Below are positions 24,402 to 32,797 of a DNA stretch of 37,502 bases, one piece after another. Each line of letters begins with the position of its first letter. The stretch's first letter is position 1. The notes beneath the pieces were generated by a model. That model worked only from the letters and a program-made list of their open reading frames with translations. It did no database searches and was not told the origin of the DNA. The stretch is from a bacterium (GTDB lineage Bacteria > UBP15 > UBA6099 > JAJRTR01), in NCBI GenBank assembly GCA_024278215.1, contig JAJRTR010000112.1, positions 1-37,502 of the forward strand, given 5' to 3'. The translations under genes were made by a program, and so were the position numbers.

Positions 24402-26207
24402 ATGAAACTCCCGGTCATGCCGGGCGGGAAGCCTATTTTTATAATGGATTCAATATATAACTGGAAAGACACATTCCCGGACATGGAGATTGTCGACCAC
24501 CTCAGCCGCGGACTCGATGTGCCGCAGGCGCTTGCGAGGGCGCTTGTCAACAGGGGCATCGGCAGCATAGACGCCGCCAGGGCGTTCATGGACCCCGACG
24601 CCGCAATTCTACACAGCCCCGACGCCATGCCCGACATGGACATCGCCTCGGACCGCGTGATCAAAGCCCTGCGGAATCATGAGAAAATTCTTGTGCTCGG
24701 CGACTACGACGTGGACGGCATCACCGGCACCGCGCTGCTCGTCTCTTTTCTCGAAAACCAGGGCGGACACGTCAAGTACTACATTCCCGACCGCATCACC
24801 GAAGGATACGGGCTTTCGAGCGAGGTTGTCCGCAGATCAAGCAAGGCCGGCTATGGCCTCATTGTCACTGTCGACTCGGGCATCAGTTCAATCGAAGAAG
24901 CACGAGTAGCCGCAGAACTGGGCATCGACCTGGTGATTACGGACCATCACGAACCGCATGAAGAACTCCCCGGCGCCGTCGCCGTGTTGAACCCGAAGCG
25001 CAGGGACACAACCTATCCGTTCCGTGAACTCGCCGGGGTGGGCGTCGCGTTCAAGCTGCTGCTGGCAATAGGCGAAAAGCTGAACATCAGTTCGGAAGAG
25101 TTGCTCGCGAAATACATTGAAATTGTCGCGCTGGGCACAGTCGGCGACCTTGTCCCGTTGCTGGATGAGAACAGGTTTTTCGTGCGCCGGGGCCTCTCGA
25201 AAATGGCAAGGAGCAGCAACCTCGGCCTGTACTCGCTCCTTGAAGTCTCGCACATAAGGGAAGAGAGCCGGCTTGACACATATCATATAAGTTTCGTGCT
25301 TGCGCCGCGCATCAACGCCGCGGGCAGGATATGGAATCCGCGCGCGGGTGTCGAACTGCTTATGGCGCGCTCCGCCGAGCGCGCGCATCTGCTCGCCTGC
25401 AAACTCGACGAACACAACAGGCGCAGGATCGACGAGGAGTCACGCATCTTCAAGTATGCTGTCGAAAACCTCGAAGACTCTCACGACCTTGCAAATGACT
25501 GCGCTATCGTGCTATTCGACGAAAACTGGCACATCGGCGTTGTCGGCATCGTCGCCTCGAAACTCATGGAACGCCACCACAGACCCGTCATTTTGACTAC
25601 TGTCTCCAAACAACCCAACGACATCAAAATGACACATCCCGAAAAGGGCCGCGTCTGCCAGGGTTCCGCCCGAAGCGTGGAAGGCTTCGACCTCTATGAA
25701 GCTCTGAAGGAATGCTCCGACCTGCTGATTACCTACGGTGGCCACGCGCTCGCCGCCGGCATAAAAATATACGAAAACGATATACCCGAATTCCGGCGAA
25801 AACTCGGCGCGCTCGTTAGCAACAAACTTGGCGCCGGCCCGTTCAGGCGCTCGCTGAAAATCGACGCGGAGCTGCCGCTCGCGGGTGTCAATATGACACT
25901 GCTTAGAAAATCAAGGCTCATGGAACCCTGCGGCATCGGCAACCCGAAACCGGTGTTCAGGTCTTCAGGTGTTTCCGTGCTCCATCTCCGCCCCGTGGGC
26001 GCCGACGGCAGACACCTCCAGCTCAGACTCGGCCAGGGCGACGTGGTCCACGACGCCATCGGCTTCGGCTTCGGCGACTACTATTCGCCCGAAAACCTCT
26101 CGGGCGAGCATCTTGACATCGCTTTCGTTGTAAAGGAAGATAACTACAGCGGACGCACAAAACCTAAACTTCATCTTAAAGACCTGCGTGTCTCGAAACT
26201 TTCTTGA
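24402..26207 (+). CDS. recJ: Single-stranded-DNA-specific exonuclease RecJ
   Basis: 601 residues, a DHH-family 5'-3' exonuclease for recombination and mismatch/base-excision repair. Motifs are ALVNRGIGSIDAARAFMDP (~45-63), DYDVDGITGTA (~102-112), VTVDSGIS (~158-165) and DHHEPHEELPGAVAVLNP (~181-198). The DHHA1 region contains WHIGVVGIVASKL and GGHALAAGI. Length is typical. A start at ATG 24444 (MDSIYNWKD) would bring the N-terminus closer to the usual family start. Neither site has a strong Shine-Dalgarno sequence. Confidence 0.94.
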   Translation: MKLPVMPGGKPIFIMDSIYNWKDTFPDMEIVDHLSRGLDVPQALARALVNRGIGSIDAARAFMDPDAAILHSPDAMPDMDIASDRVIKALRNHEKILVLGDYDVDGITGTALLVSFLENQGGHVKYYIPDRITEGYGLSSEVVRRSSKAGYGLIVTVDSGISSIEEARVAAELGIDLVITDHHEPHEELPGAVAVLNPKRRDTTYPFRELAGVGVAFKLLLAIGEKLNISSEELLAKYIEIVALGTVGDLVPLLDENRFFVRRGLSKMARSSNLGLYSLLEVSHIREESRLDTYHISFVLAPRINAAGRIWNPRAGVELLMARSAERAHLLACKLDEHNRRRIDEESRIFKYAVENLEDSHDLANDCAIVLFDENWHIGVVGIVASKLMERHHRPVILTTVSKQPNDIKMTHPEKGRVCQGSARSVEGFDLYEALKECSDLLITYGGHALAAGIKIYENDIPEFRRKLGALVSNKLGAGPFRRSLKIDAELPLAGVNMTLLRKSRLMEPCGIGNPKPVFRSSGVSVLHLRPVGADGRHLQLRLGQGDVVHDAIGFGFGDYYSPENLSGEHLDIAFVVKEDNYSGRTKPKLHLKDLRVSKLS

Positions 26208-26231
26208 CTTTTTATTTTTGGAGGCTGACCT

Positions 26232-26744
26232 ATGGATTTATCACAGGCTATCAGAAGCATACCGGATTTCCCGAAAAAAGGCATTATCTTCAGAGACATC
26301 ACGACGCTCCTCAAGGACCCGGAAGCGCTGAAAGAAACAATGAACCGGCTCGCGCTTCACTACAAAGATGAAAAAATCGACAGGATCGTCGGCATCGAAA
26401 GCAGGGGCTTCATCTTCGGCACACCACTCGCGCTGGAACTCGGCTGCGGCTTTATCCTTATCCGCAAACCGGGAAAACTGCCGGCGGAAGTCGTATCCCA
26501 GGAGTACGAACTCGAGTACGGCACCGACAAGCTCGAGATACATAAGGACGCGATAGAAACCGGCGAAAGAGTGCTGATCGTAGACGACCTTCTCGCCACG
26601 GGCGGCACTGCCGAAGCGGCTTGCAGCCTCGTCGAAAAGGTCGGCGGCGAGATCGCCGGCTGCGCCTTCGTCATCGAACTCGACTTCCTCGAAGGCCGCA
26701 AAAAACTCACAGGCAGAGACATTTTCTCTATCGTCCATTATTGA
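26232..26744 (+). CDS. apt: Adenine phosphoribosyltransferase
   Basis: 170 residues. It converts adenine and PRPP to AMP in purine salvage. Signatures are [18 protein letters not shown] (~10-27), [12 protein letters not shown] (~52-63) and the PRPP loop [13 protein letters not shown] (~117-129). TTTGGAGG lies about 8 nt before the ATG. It follows recJ by 24 bp and precedes relA; the recJ-apt-relA order is common in other phyla. Confidence 0.97.
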   Translation: MDLSQAIRSIPDFPKKGIIFRDITTLLKDPEALKETMNRLALHYKDEKIDRIVGIESRGFIFGTPLALELGCGFILIRKPGKLPAEVVSQEYELEYGTDKLEIHKDAIETGERVLIVDDLLATGGTAEAACSLVEKVGGEIAGCAFVIELDFLEGRKKLTGRDIFSIVHY

Positions 26745-26762
26745 TTGATGTTGAAACATTTT

Positions 26763-26790
26763 TTGTTTTTACTAAGTCTAATCATATAAT
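26763..26790 (+). promoter_or_regulatory. Candidate promoter of relA
   Basis: TTGTTT at 26763-26768, a 16-bp spacer and a perfect TATAAT at 26785-26790. It lies in the AT-rich gap after apt and would give a leader of about 60 nt before the relA start. Confidence 0.5.
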
Positions 26791-26830
26791 CGCAACATAT
26801 TTTACGGGCTACAGGAGCAGCGCCCGGTGG

Positions 26831-26850
26831 TCGTCGTTTGCGAACGACGA
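26831..26850 (+). promoter_or_regulatory. Perfect hairpin at the relA ribosome-binding region
   Basis: TCGTCGTT-TGCG-AACGACGA, an 8-bp stem with a tetraloop. GGTGG lies just before it (26826-26830) and the ATG at 26859 lies 8 nt after it. When folded, the hairpin would place GGTGG at a normal distance from that ATG. When unfolded, the TTG at 26838 inside it would be at that distance instead. Confidence 0.5.
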
Positions 26851-26858
26851 TAAACAAC

Positions 26859-29069
26859 ATGAATATCGCTATTAAAAAACAACTTCAGACAAAAGTCGAC
26901 GAGATAAAGAAACGGCTCGCGGAATACGATCCCAACGCGGACGGCGACTTTATCGAACGGGCTTTCAAGATAGCCGAGAAAGCTTATTCGAACAAACAAA
27001 CGCCTGACGGCAGGCTGCTTATAGATCATCATCTCGACACCGCGCTCACACTTACCGAATACAATCTTGACAAGGAAACACTCGCGGCGGCGGTCCTTCA
27101 CGATACCTTAAGTTTCGGCGTGAGCCCGGAAACTCTTGAGAAAAAGTTCAACAGTACCGTCGGGCAGATCACCGAACTGCTCGACCAGCTGGGCGCAATG
27201 TACTTTTCCATTAATGAACTACAGGAGCGGCAGCACTTGAGGCAGATGTTTGTCGCTATGGCGGGCAATGTGCATGTTGTCATGATCGAACTCGCCGCCA
27301 GGTTGAACTACCTGCGCAACCAGGACAACATGCCCGACGAGGCGCGCGAGAATTACGCTCACGAAACTCTCGACATCTTCACACCGCTCGCTCACAGGCT
27401 CGGTGTTTCAAAGCTGAAGTCCGAACTCGAAGACTACTGCTGCAAAGCGCTCTACCCGGCCGAGTACACACGCCTCAGCCGACTCGCCGGTAAGACCGAG
27501 TCGAAGCGCCGGGAAGCCATCGAGCGCGTCATCGAGATACTCCACAAGTTTTTCAAGGAGAACAACCTCCAGGTCCACATCACCGGCAGGACAAAACACC
27601 TCTACAGCACTTACCTGAAAATGTTGCGGCAGGGCAAAGCTTTCAACGAACTTTTCGACCTTGCCGCCGTAAGGATCATTACCAACACCGAGGAAGAATG
27701 TTACAGAACACTCTCGGTGCTGCACAGTATATGGACACCGGTCCACGAAGAATTCGACGACTACATCGCCGCACCGAAACCCAACGGCTACAGGAGCATC
27801 CACACGGTTGTGATAGCCTCGAACAAACAGCCGGTCGAGGTGCAGATCCGCACGTGGGAAATGCACATGACTTCAGAGTTCGGCGTTGCGGCGCACTGGC
27901 ACTATAAAGAAACTTTCGGCAGCACTAAACAACAGACCGACGACGAACTCATCACATGGCTCAAAGACCTCTCCGACTCCGAAGACCGCAGGGCCTTGAC
28001 TGATCCGGTGTCAAGGCTTCAGAATGTCGTGCTCGATACCGTCAAGGGCAAGGTCTTCGTGCTCACACCGCGCGGGAAAATCATCAGGCTGCCGCAGGGC
28101 TCGACACCCATAGACTTTGCATACCGCGTTCACACGGAAGTAGGCCACCGCTGCAAGGGCGCGAAGGTCAACGGTCAGATCGTACCCATCGACTACACTC
28201 TCCACAACGGCGATGTCGTCGAGATCATCACGCAGAAAACAAACGCGCCCACCCGCGACTGGCTCCGCATCGCCGTCAGCTCACAGGCTCGCTCGAAAAT
28301 CAGGTCATGGTTTAAGAAGGTCGACCGCGACGAAAATATCCAGCAGGGCAGGTCCATGCTCCAGCGCGAACTCCACCGTTCCGGCCTCAAGCGAAAAGAC
28401 CTGCTCGACCGCATCGGGCTCGACGACATTATCGAAAGCTATAACTACAAAACCGAAAAAGACCTCTTTGCCGCTGTCGGTTGCGGCGACATCACCATCG
28501 AGGGCGTCACCGAAAGGATCAGACGCGCCTACAGGGAATTGTTGCAAAAAGAAGAGGTTCAAATAGATGCGCCGGAAGTTGTGCAGGAACCGAAAACCCG
28601 CCGCCGCGGACCCGGGAAAAAGAAGAAACAACATGTCATCGTTGACGGCATGTCGGATGTCATGGTCAATTTCGCTAAATGCTGCCTGCCCGTGCCGCAC
28701 GACGAGGTAGTCGGCTTCGTCACAAAAACACGCGGACTTTCTCTCCACAGAAAAGTGTGCCCCAACATAAAGAAATTCTCGGAATCCGGCGAACGCCTTG
28801 TCGCCGTCTACTGGTGCGACACCGAAGGCAATCTTTACCTCGCCGACATTCAGGTCAACTGCATCGACAGGTCGGGCCTGCTAAACGAACTTGTCGCCAT
28901 CCTCAGCGAAGCGAAGGTCAACCTGGTTAACCTCAAGAACCTGATGCTTCCCAACGCCACGCGACTCGTCACGATGCGCCTGGAAATTCAGGACACAAGT
29001 AATCTCGACTTCATCATCAACCGTATCGACCGCATCAAGGACGTGCTGTCCGTGCGGCGTAAACTCTGA
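26859..29069 (+). CDS. relA: RelA-type (p)ppGpp synthetase
   Basis: 736 residues of the long RSH family. Order: pseudo-HD hydrolase domain, synthetase, TGS (~398-460), a Cys-containing zinc-finger-type region (KCCLPVPHDEVVG, C608/C609) and ACT (~658-733). The hydrolase motifs are broken: HDTLSFG (81-87) instead of HDxxEDT, and LAARLNYLRN instead of LADRLHNMR. The synthetase carries EFDDYIAAPKPNGYRSIHT (298-316), the acidic EXDD form found in monofunctional RelA rather than the RXKD form of bifunctional Rel/SpoT. It should therefore make alarmone but not degrade it. The start is uncertain: ATG 26859 or TTG 26838, with a hairpin between. Confidence 0.93.
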   Translation: MNIAIKKQLQTKVDEIKKRLAEYDPNADGDFIERAFKIAEKAYSNKQTPDGRLLIDHHLDTALTLTEYNLDKETLAAAVLHDTLSFGVSPETLEKKFNSTVGQITELLDQLGAMYFSINELQERQHLRQMFVAMAGNVHVVMIELAARLNYLRNQDNMPDEARENYAHETLDIFTPLAHRLGVSKLKSELEDYCCKALYPAEYTRLSRLAGKTESKRREAIERVIEILHKFFKENNLQVHITGRTKHLYSTYLKMLRQGKAFNELFDLAAVRIITNTEEECYRTLSVLHSIWTPVHEEFDDYIAAPKPNGYRSIHTVVIASNKQPVEVQIRTWEMHMTSEFGVAAHWHYKETFGSTKQQTDDELITWLKDLSDSEDRRALTDPVSRLQNVVLDTVKGKVFVLTPRGKIIRLPQGSTPIDFAYRVHTEVGHRCKGAKVNGQIVPIDYTLHNGDVVEIITQKTNAPTRDWLRIAVSSQARSKIRSWFKKVDRDENIQQGRSMLQRELHRSGLKRKDLLDRIGLDDIIESYNYKTEKDLFAAVGCGDITIEGVTERIRRAYRELLQKEEVQIDAPEVVQEPKTRRRGPGKKKKQHVIVDGMSDVMVNFAKCCLPVPHDEVVGFVTKTRGLSLHRKVCPNIKKFSESGERLVAVYWCDTEGNLYLADIQVNCIDRSGLLNELVAILSEAKVNLVNLKNLMLPNATRLVTMRLEIQDTSNLDFIINRIDRIKDVLSVRRKL

Positions 29070-29301
29070 CTCCCGCTTTTTCTCGGGTCTGCGACATGAA
29101 AGTGGGCTAAAAACAACTATATTTTTATGTGCGAAAAACTGAGACTGGTAACGCTGTTTTTTGCTGTACCTGTCCCGCTTTTCGCAAAAACCTGCTTTTG
29201 TGTCGCACACCGCTTTTTCTCTTTCCGCTACTGCAAAACAACGAAGCGTGATAAAATATAAAAACTCGCAACTCGAACCCGGCTGGAAGGAGCGCAGGCA
29301 G

Positions 29302-30612
29302 ATGACAAACAATAATAATTATGACTTCAATGTGGAATCTCTCGGAAAATGCACTGTAAATTCACCTCTCGATATTATTTATTTCGTAGACGACGACAAC
29401 AGGATACTTCTGGACGCGAGCCTGAAAGCATACAGGGCGGAATGCAAAAAGAAGGGCGAGCCCTGGAGCATGGAAATCGCCGGGCCGCGTAAGAAAATAT
29501 ATTTCGATCCGTCGAAAACAAAGGCGGCGATTGTAACCTGCGGTGGCCTCTGCCCCGGCATCAACGACGTCATCAGGGGCATCGTCAACGTGCTGTGGTA
29601 CGGATACGGCGTTCACAACATCACCGGTTTTAAATATGGTTTCCAGGGCCTCGTCCCCGAATACAGGCACGAGACCGTAGAACTGAAACCCGAAGTTGTC
29701 AAAACCATACACCAGAGCGGTGGCAGCATGTTGTCTTCCTCGCGTGGGCCCCAGGATACAGGCGCTATGGTCGACGCGCTGGAACGAATGAACATCAATA
29801 TCCTGTTTGCAATCGGCGGCGACGGCACGCAGCGCGCAGCTCTGGAAATTCACGAAGAAGCCAAAAAGCGAAATATCAATCTTGCGGTGGTCGGCATCCC
29901 GAAAACAATAGACAACGACCTTTGTTTCATCGAAAAATCATTCGGATTTGAATCCGCCTTCAGTGCGGCTGTGGATGCTGTAAGGGGTGCACACCAGGAA
30001 GCGGAAGGCGCTCCGAACGGTGTGGGCATCGTCAAACTCATGGGCCGCCACAGCGGTTTTATCGCCACCACAGCCACACTCGCCACAAGCGACGTGAACT
30101 TCTGCCTCATCCCGGAAGTGCCGTTTCAGCTCGAAGGCCCGCAGGGGCTGTTCCTCGCGCTCGAAGAAAGACTCAATCGGCGAAAACATGCGGTTATCGT
30201 CGTCGCCGAAGGCGCGGGGCAGGAACTTATGCGGAAAGAAGCGGCGGGCAAGCAAACCGACGCTTCCGGAAATGTCGCTCTCAAAGACATCGGTGTTTTT
30301 CTCAAAAAAAGAATCGACGAACATTTCAAGCAGATGAAATTTGAAGCCAACGTGAAATACATCGACCCCAGCTACATCATACGCAGTGTGCCCGCAAACC
30401 CGACCGACAGCGTCTATTGCATGCAGCTCGCGCAAAATTCGGTTCATGCCGCCATGGCCGGCAAAAGCGGCATGGTCGTCGGCGAATGGAACAACACTTT
30501 TACAAATATCCCCATCGCCATGGCTATCTATAGACGCAACCAGGTGGACCCGGACGGCCCGCTATGGCTTAATGTGCTCGAAGCCACGGGACAGGGAAAA
30601 CTGCACGATTGA
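29302..30612 (+). CDS. 6-phosphofructokinase, plant/spirochaete-like long type
   Basis: 436 residues. It phosphorylates fructose 6-phosphate in glycolysis. Motifs are CGGLCPGINDVIRGI (80-94), GGDGT (172-176), GIPKTIDNDL (198-207), SFGFESAFSAAVDAV and KLMGRHSGFIA. Gly in GGDGT with Lys in PKTIDND is the combination seen in plant, trypanosome and Treponema ATP-dependent enzymes; PPi enzymes have GGDD. ATP use is therefore likely but not certain. ATG 29302 is preferred because AAGGAG lies 9 nt upstream; the frame is open for 47 more codons with no family match. The TGA stop takes two bases from a family 1 remnant. Confidence 0.93.
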   Translation: MTNNNNYDFNVESLGKCTVNSPLDIIYFVDDDNRILLDASLKAYRAECKKKGEPWSMEIAGPRKKIYFDPSKTKAAIVTCGGLCPGINDVIRGIVNVLWYGYGVHNITGFKYGFQGLVPEYRHETVELKPEVVKTIHQSGGSMLSSSRGPQDTGAMVDALERMNINILFAIGGDGTQRAALEIHEEAKKRNINLAVVGIPKTIDNDLCFIEKSFGFESAFSAAVDAVRGAHQEAEGAPNGVGIVKLMGRHSGFIATTATLATSDVNFCLIPEVPFQLEGPQGLFLALEERLNRRKHAVIVVAEGAGQELMRKEAAGKQTDASGNVALKDIGVFLKKRIDEHFKQMKFEANVKYIDPSYIIRSVPANPTDSVYCMQLAQNSVHAAMAGKSGMVVGEWNNTFTNIPIAMAIYRRNQVDPDGPLWLNVLEATGQGKLHD

Positions 30613-30682
30613 GCCGGGCGGCTGTCTTTGCTCTGAACATTTTCACTCGACCTCGCGGCGAACATAATCTTGCATTTGGCTC
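30611..30682 (-). repeat. Family 1 element, internally deleted copy H
   Basis: Starts GAGCCG at the phosphofructokinase stop codon and ends with AATCTTGCATTTGGCTC. The right 55 bp match the left arm of the element in reverse (TTGCTCTGAACATTTTCACT). The middle is lost. Both outer ends seem kept, so this looks like an old insertion with an internal deletion. Confidence 0.7.
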
Positions 30683-30771
30683 ATAATATGCTATATTTAT
30701 TGGATTGAAAAGCCGGGGGACCGTGCTGAGTTGAGTGTGTCCGGCGGCGTCTTCAGGTCGGGTGAAGCCCG

Positions 30772-31353
30772 TTGAGAGTGATAGCAGGAAAATTTAAACG
30801 GAGACCGCTCAGCGGACCCGGCCCGAAAAATGAAAACATTCGCGCCACCTATGACCGGGTGCGTGAAAATGTTTTTAATCTGCTGGGCGAAAGAGTCGAG
30901 GAAGCTGCTGTGCTGGACCTCTTCGCCGGTACGGGCAGCATCGGCATCGAGGCGATCAGCAGGGGCGCGGCAAGTGTGGTTTTTGTCGACCACAGCCACG
31001 AAGCGTTGAACCTTGTGCGCAGAAACACCGCCCGCCTTGGCATCGGCGCTCAGTGCAGAATAATCAAGGCCGACTCTGTCGGATTCCTGCAACGGCGGAA
31101 TAATGACGGGAAGTTCGACATCATATACATTGATCCGCCGTATCGCTCGGACCTGTTCGAGAAAACGGCGGCGCTTACGGCGGCAAACAATTGGCTCGCG
31201 CAAGGCGGCATTGTAATAGGCGAACACGGCAAACCGGGCAGGCCACCCGCGACCGACCGGGCAGGCGCACTGGAAAAAGTGGACACTCGCAAGTATGGCC
31301 GATCATGGCTGACTCTCTGGCAATGGGCCGGAACGGAAGGGCTGCATAAATGA
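30772..31353 (+). CDS. rsmD: 16S rRNA (guanine(966)-N(2))-methyltransferase
   Basis: 193 residues of the RsmD family, which methylates G966 of 16S rRNA using S-adenosylmethionine. The start MRVIAGKFKRRPLSGP is the family's standard N-terminus, which supports TTG 30772 as the start. RATYDRVRENVFNLL (~24-38), VLDLFAGTGSIGIEA (~47-61) and the catalytic IDPPY (~119-123) are all present. It overlaps coaD by 4 bp (ATGA), the usual rsmD-coaD pairing. Confidence 0.95.
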   Translation: MRVIAGKFKRRPLSGPGPKNENIRATYDRVRENVFNLLGERVEEAAVLDLFAGTGSIGIEAISRGAASVVFVDHSHEALNLVRRNTARLGIGAQCRIIKADSVGFLQRRNNDGKFDIIYIDPPYRSDLFEKTAALTAANNWLAQGGIVIGEHGKPGRPPATDRAGALEKVDTRKYGRSWLTLWQWAGTEGLHK

Positions 31354-31841
31354 AAACGGTTGTTTATCCGGGCAGTTTCGATCCGGTCACTAACGGGCAC
31401 CTCGACATAGTTCAGCGCGCGGCCGCCATCTTCGACGAACTCGTTGTCGTCGTGGCGGACAACCCGAATAAAAAAAGCTTCTTTTCTATTAAGGAGCGTA
31501 AAACTTTCCTCGAGGCGCTCACCGAAGATATACAAAATGTGAGTGTCGACAGTTTCGACGGGCTGCTTGTGGATTACGTGGCGGAAAGAAATGTAGACGC
31601 GCTTGTGCGCGGACTGCGCGCCGTGACGGATTTCGAGATGGAGTTCCAGATGGCGCTGATAAACACACAACTGCACCGCGGCGTGGAGACGGTCTTCCTT
31701 GTGACGAGCACGGAATATTCGTTCTTGAGTTCGTCCATAATCAAGGAAGTAGCATCGTTCGGCGGCGATGTGTCGACACTGGTGCCATCTATTGTGGATG
31801 CCGGACTGAAGAAGAAATTTGCGGCCAGGGTTGATAAATGA
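31350..31841 (+). CDS. coaD: Phosphopantetheine adenylyltransferase
   Basis: 163 residues. It catalyses the penultimate step of coenzyme A synthesis. Nucleotidyltransferase motif PGSFDPVTNGHLDI (7-20) carries the T/HxGH-type pair. RGLRAVTDFEMEFQMALIN (~89-107) and SSSIIKEVASFGGDVS (~127-142) are CoaD signatures. It overlaps rsmD and the next gene by 4 bp each, so all three are translationally coupled. Confidence 0.97.
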   Translation: MKTVVYPGSFDPVTNGHLDIVQRAAAIFDELVVVVADNPNKKSFFSIKERKTFLEALTEDIQNVSVDSFDGLLVDYVAERNVDALVRGLRAVTDFEMEFQMALINTQLHRGVETVFLVTSTEYSFLSSSIIKEVASFGGDVSTLVPSIVDAGLKKKFAARVDK

Positions 31842-32260
31842 AGCCCACCGTAGAAAGACGGGCCGGTATGGATGAGCGGGCAGCACGCTTCAAGAAGCTG
31901 GTGTTGGAGCTCGAGGAGCATCTGGACAGCGGTTTCTTCCTTTCGCTCATGGGCAAGGTGGTTGTAGACGAAAGGAAGATATATTCGCTGCTCAGCGAAT
32001 TGCGCACGATTGATTTCGATGCCGAACCTGCCGCGTCCCCGGTGTCCGCGCCTGCGCAACCCGCGGTCGAGCTGCCGGAACACCCGGACCAGGCTCTCGA
32101 AGATGCGCTTGCCGGAGCCGATGCCGTCAGAAAAGAAGCGGAAGAATTTGCAGACAGCATTCTTGCCCGCCTCGAGAAGAGTTTGCTGGACACTCTTGAA
32201 GAAGTAAGGAATAAAAGGCAGGATATAGCCGGGCGCAGGACAGGCCGGCAATTAGAATAA
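31838..32260 (+). CDS. CoaD-linked conserved small helical protein
   Basis: 140 residues. The N-terminal part (LVLELEEHLDSGFFLSLMG, then KVVVDERKIYSLLSELR) matches the pattern of uncharacterised proteins often found between coaD and rpmF, usually labelled ATPase or V-type ATPase subunit H-like on weak grounds. A Pro/Ala linker (~66-82) follows, then a charged helix (DAVRKEAEEFADSILARL) likely to form a coiled coil. It is not the DUF177/YceD protein often found beside rpmF. An internal ATG at 31868 is an alternative start. Function unknown. Confidence 0.75.
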   Translation: MKPTVERRAGMDERAARFKKLVLELEEHLDSGFFLSLMGKVVVDERKIYSLLSELRTIDFDAEPAASPVSAPAQPAVELPEHPDQALEDALAGADAVRKEAEEFADSILARLEKSLLDTLEEVRNKRQDIAGRRTGRQLE

Positions 32261-32273
32261 AACAGGTCTGAAG

Positions 32274-32313
32274 TGCCGACTGCAACAGCGGGACATTAGT
32301 TTGCAATCGGCTC
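32274..32313 (+). repeat. Family 1 element, decayed right-end remnant I
   Basis: GTGCCGACTGCAACAG, then TTTGCAATCGGCTC, matches scattered parts of the right arm and terminus of the family 1 element. It lies in the gap before rpmF. The match is short. Confidence 0.5.
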
Positions 32314-32346
32314 ATCAAGGAAGAAAAATCAGGGAGGTGGACGAAG

Positions 32347-32538
32347 ATGGCCCTACCGAAATATAAAATGTCGAGAGCGAATACACGGTCACGCAAAGCC
32401 GTGTGGAAGGCAAAGCTGAAGGCGCCGGAACTGGTGGAATGCCCACAGTGCCACAGGACAAAGATGGCTCACAGGGCTTGCACCAAGTGCGGCTATTACA
32501 AAGGCAAAAATGTTATCGCGATTAAAGCAGAAGGTTGA
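32347..32538 (+). CDS. rpmF: 50S ribosomal protein L32
   Basis: 63 residues, starting MALPKYKMSRANTRSRKA. It has two CXXC zinc pairs (CPQC and CTKC), so this is the zinc-binding form of L32. AGGGAGGTGG lies about 7 nt before the ATG. acpP follows 18 bp later. Confidence 0.97.
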   Translation: MALPKYKMSRANTRSRKAVWKAKLKAPELVECPQCHRTKMAHRACTKCGYYKGKNVIAIKAEG

Positions 32539-32556
32539 TGGAGGCACGTACAATAA

Positions 32557-32793
32557 ATGGCTGATTACACGCAAAGACTTAATAAGGTAATCATTGCGGA
32601 ACTCGGAGTGACCGAGGATAAGCTGTTGCCGGAAGCCTCGTTCCGGGATGATCTCGGAGCGAATTCCGCCAGGATATTCGATCTTATTCTCGCGCTCGAA
32701 GACGAGTTTAATATCGAAGTGCCCGACGAGGACGCCATGATGATCACAACGATTGCAGATGCAATGGCGTACCTGGAAAAACGACTGGGGTGA
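32557..32793 (+). CDS. Acyl carrier protein-like protein with altered DSL motif
   Basis: 78 residues with the helical pattern and acidity of an acyl carrier protein (RLNKVIIAELGV...DDLGANSARIFDLILALEDEF...VPDEDA). The Ser that takes phosphopantetheine is kept, but the usual D-S-L reads N-S-A (LGANSARI, near 33-40). The Asp and Leu normally help holo-ACP synthase recognition, so this may be a specialised ACP or need a different transferase. It sits where acpP usually lies, before rnc, but without fabF, fabG or fabD beside it. A main acpP elsewhere in the genome is likely. Confidence 0.85.
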   Translation: MADYTQRLNKVIIAELGVTEDKLLPEASFRDDLGANSARIFDLILALEDEFNIEVPDEDAMMITTIADAMAYLEKRLG

Positions 32794-32797
32794 CAGG

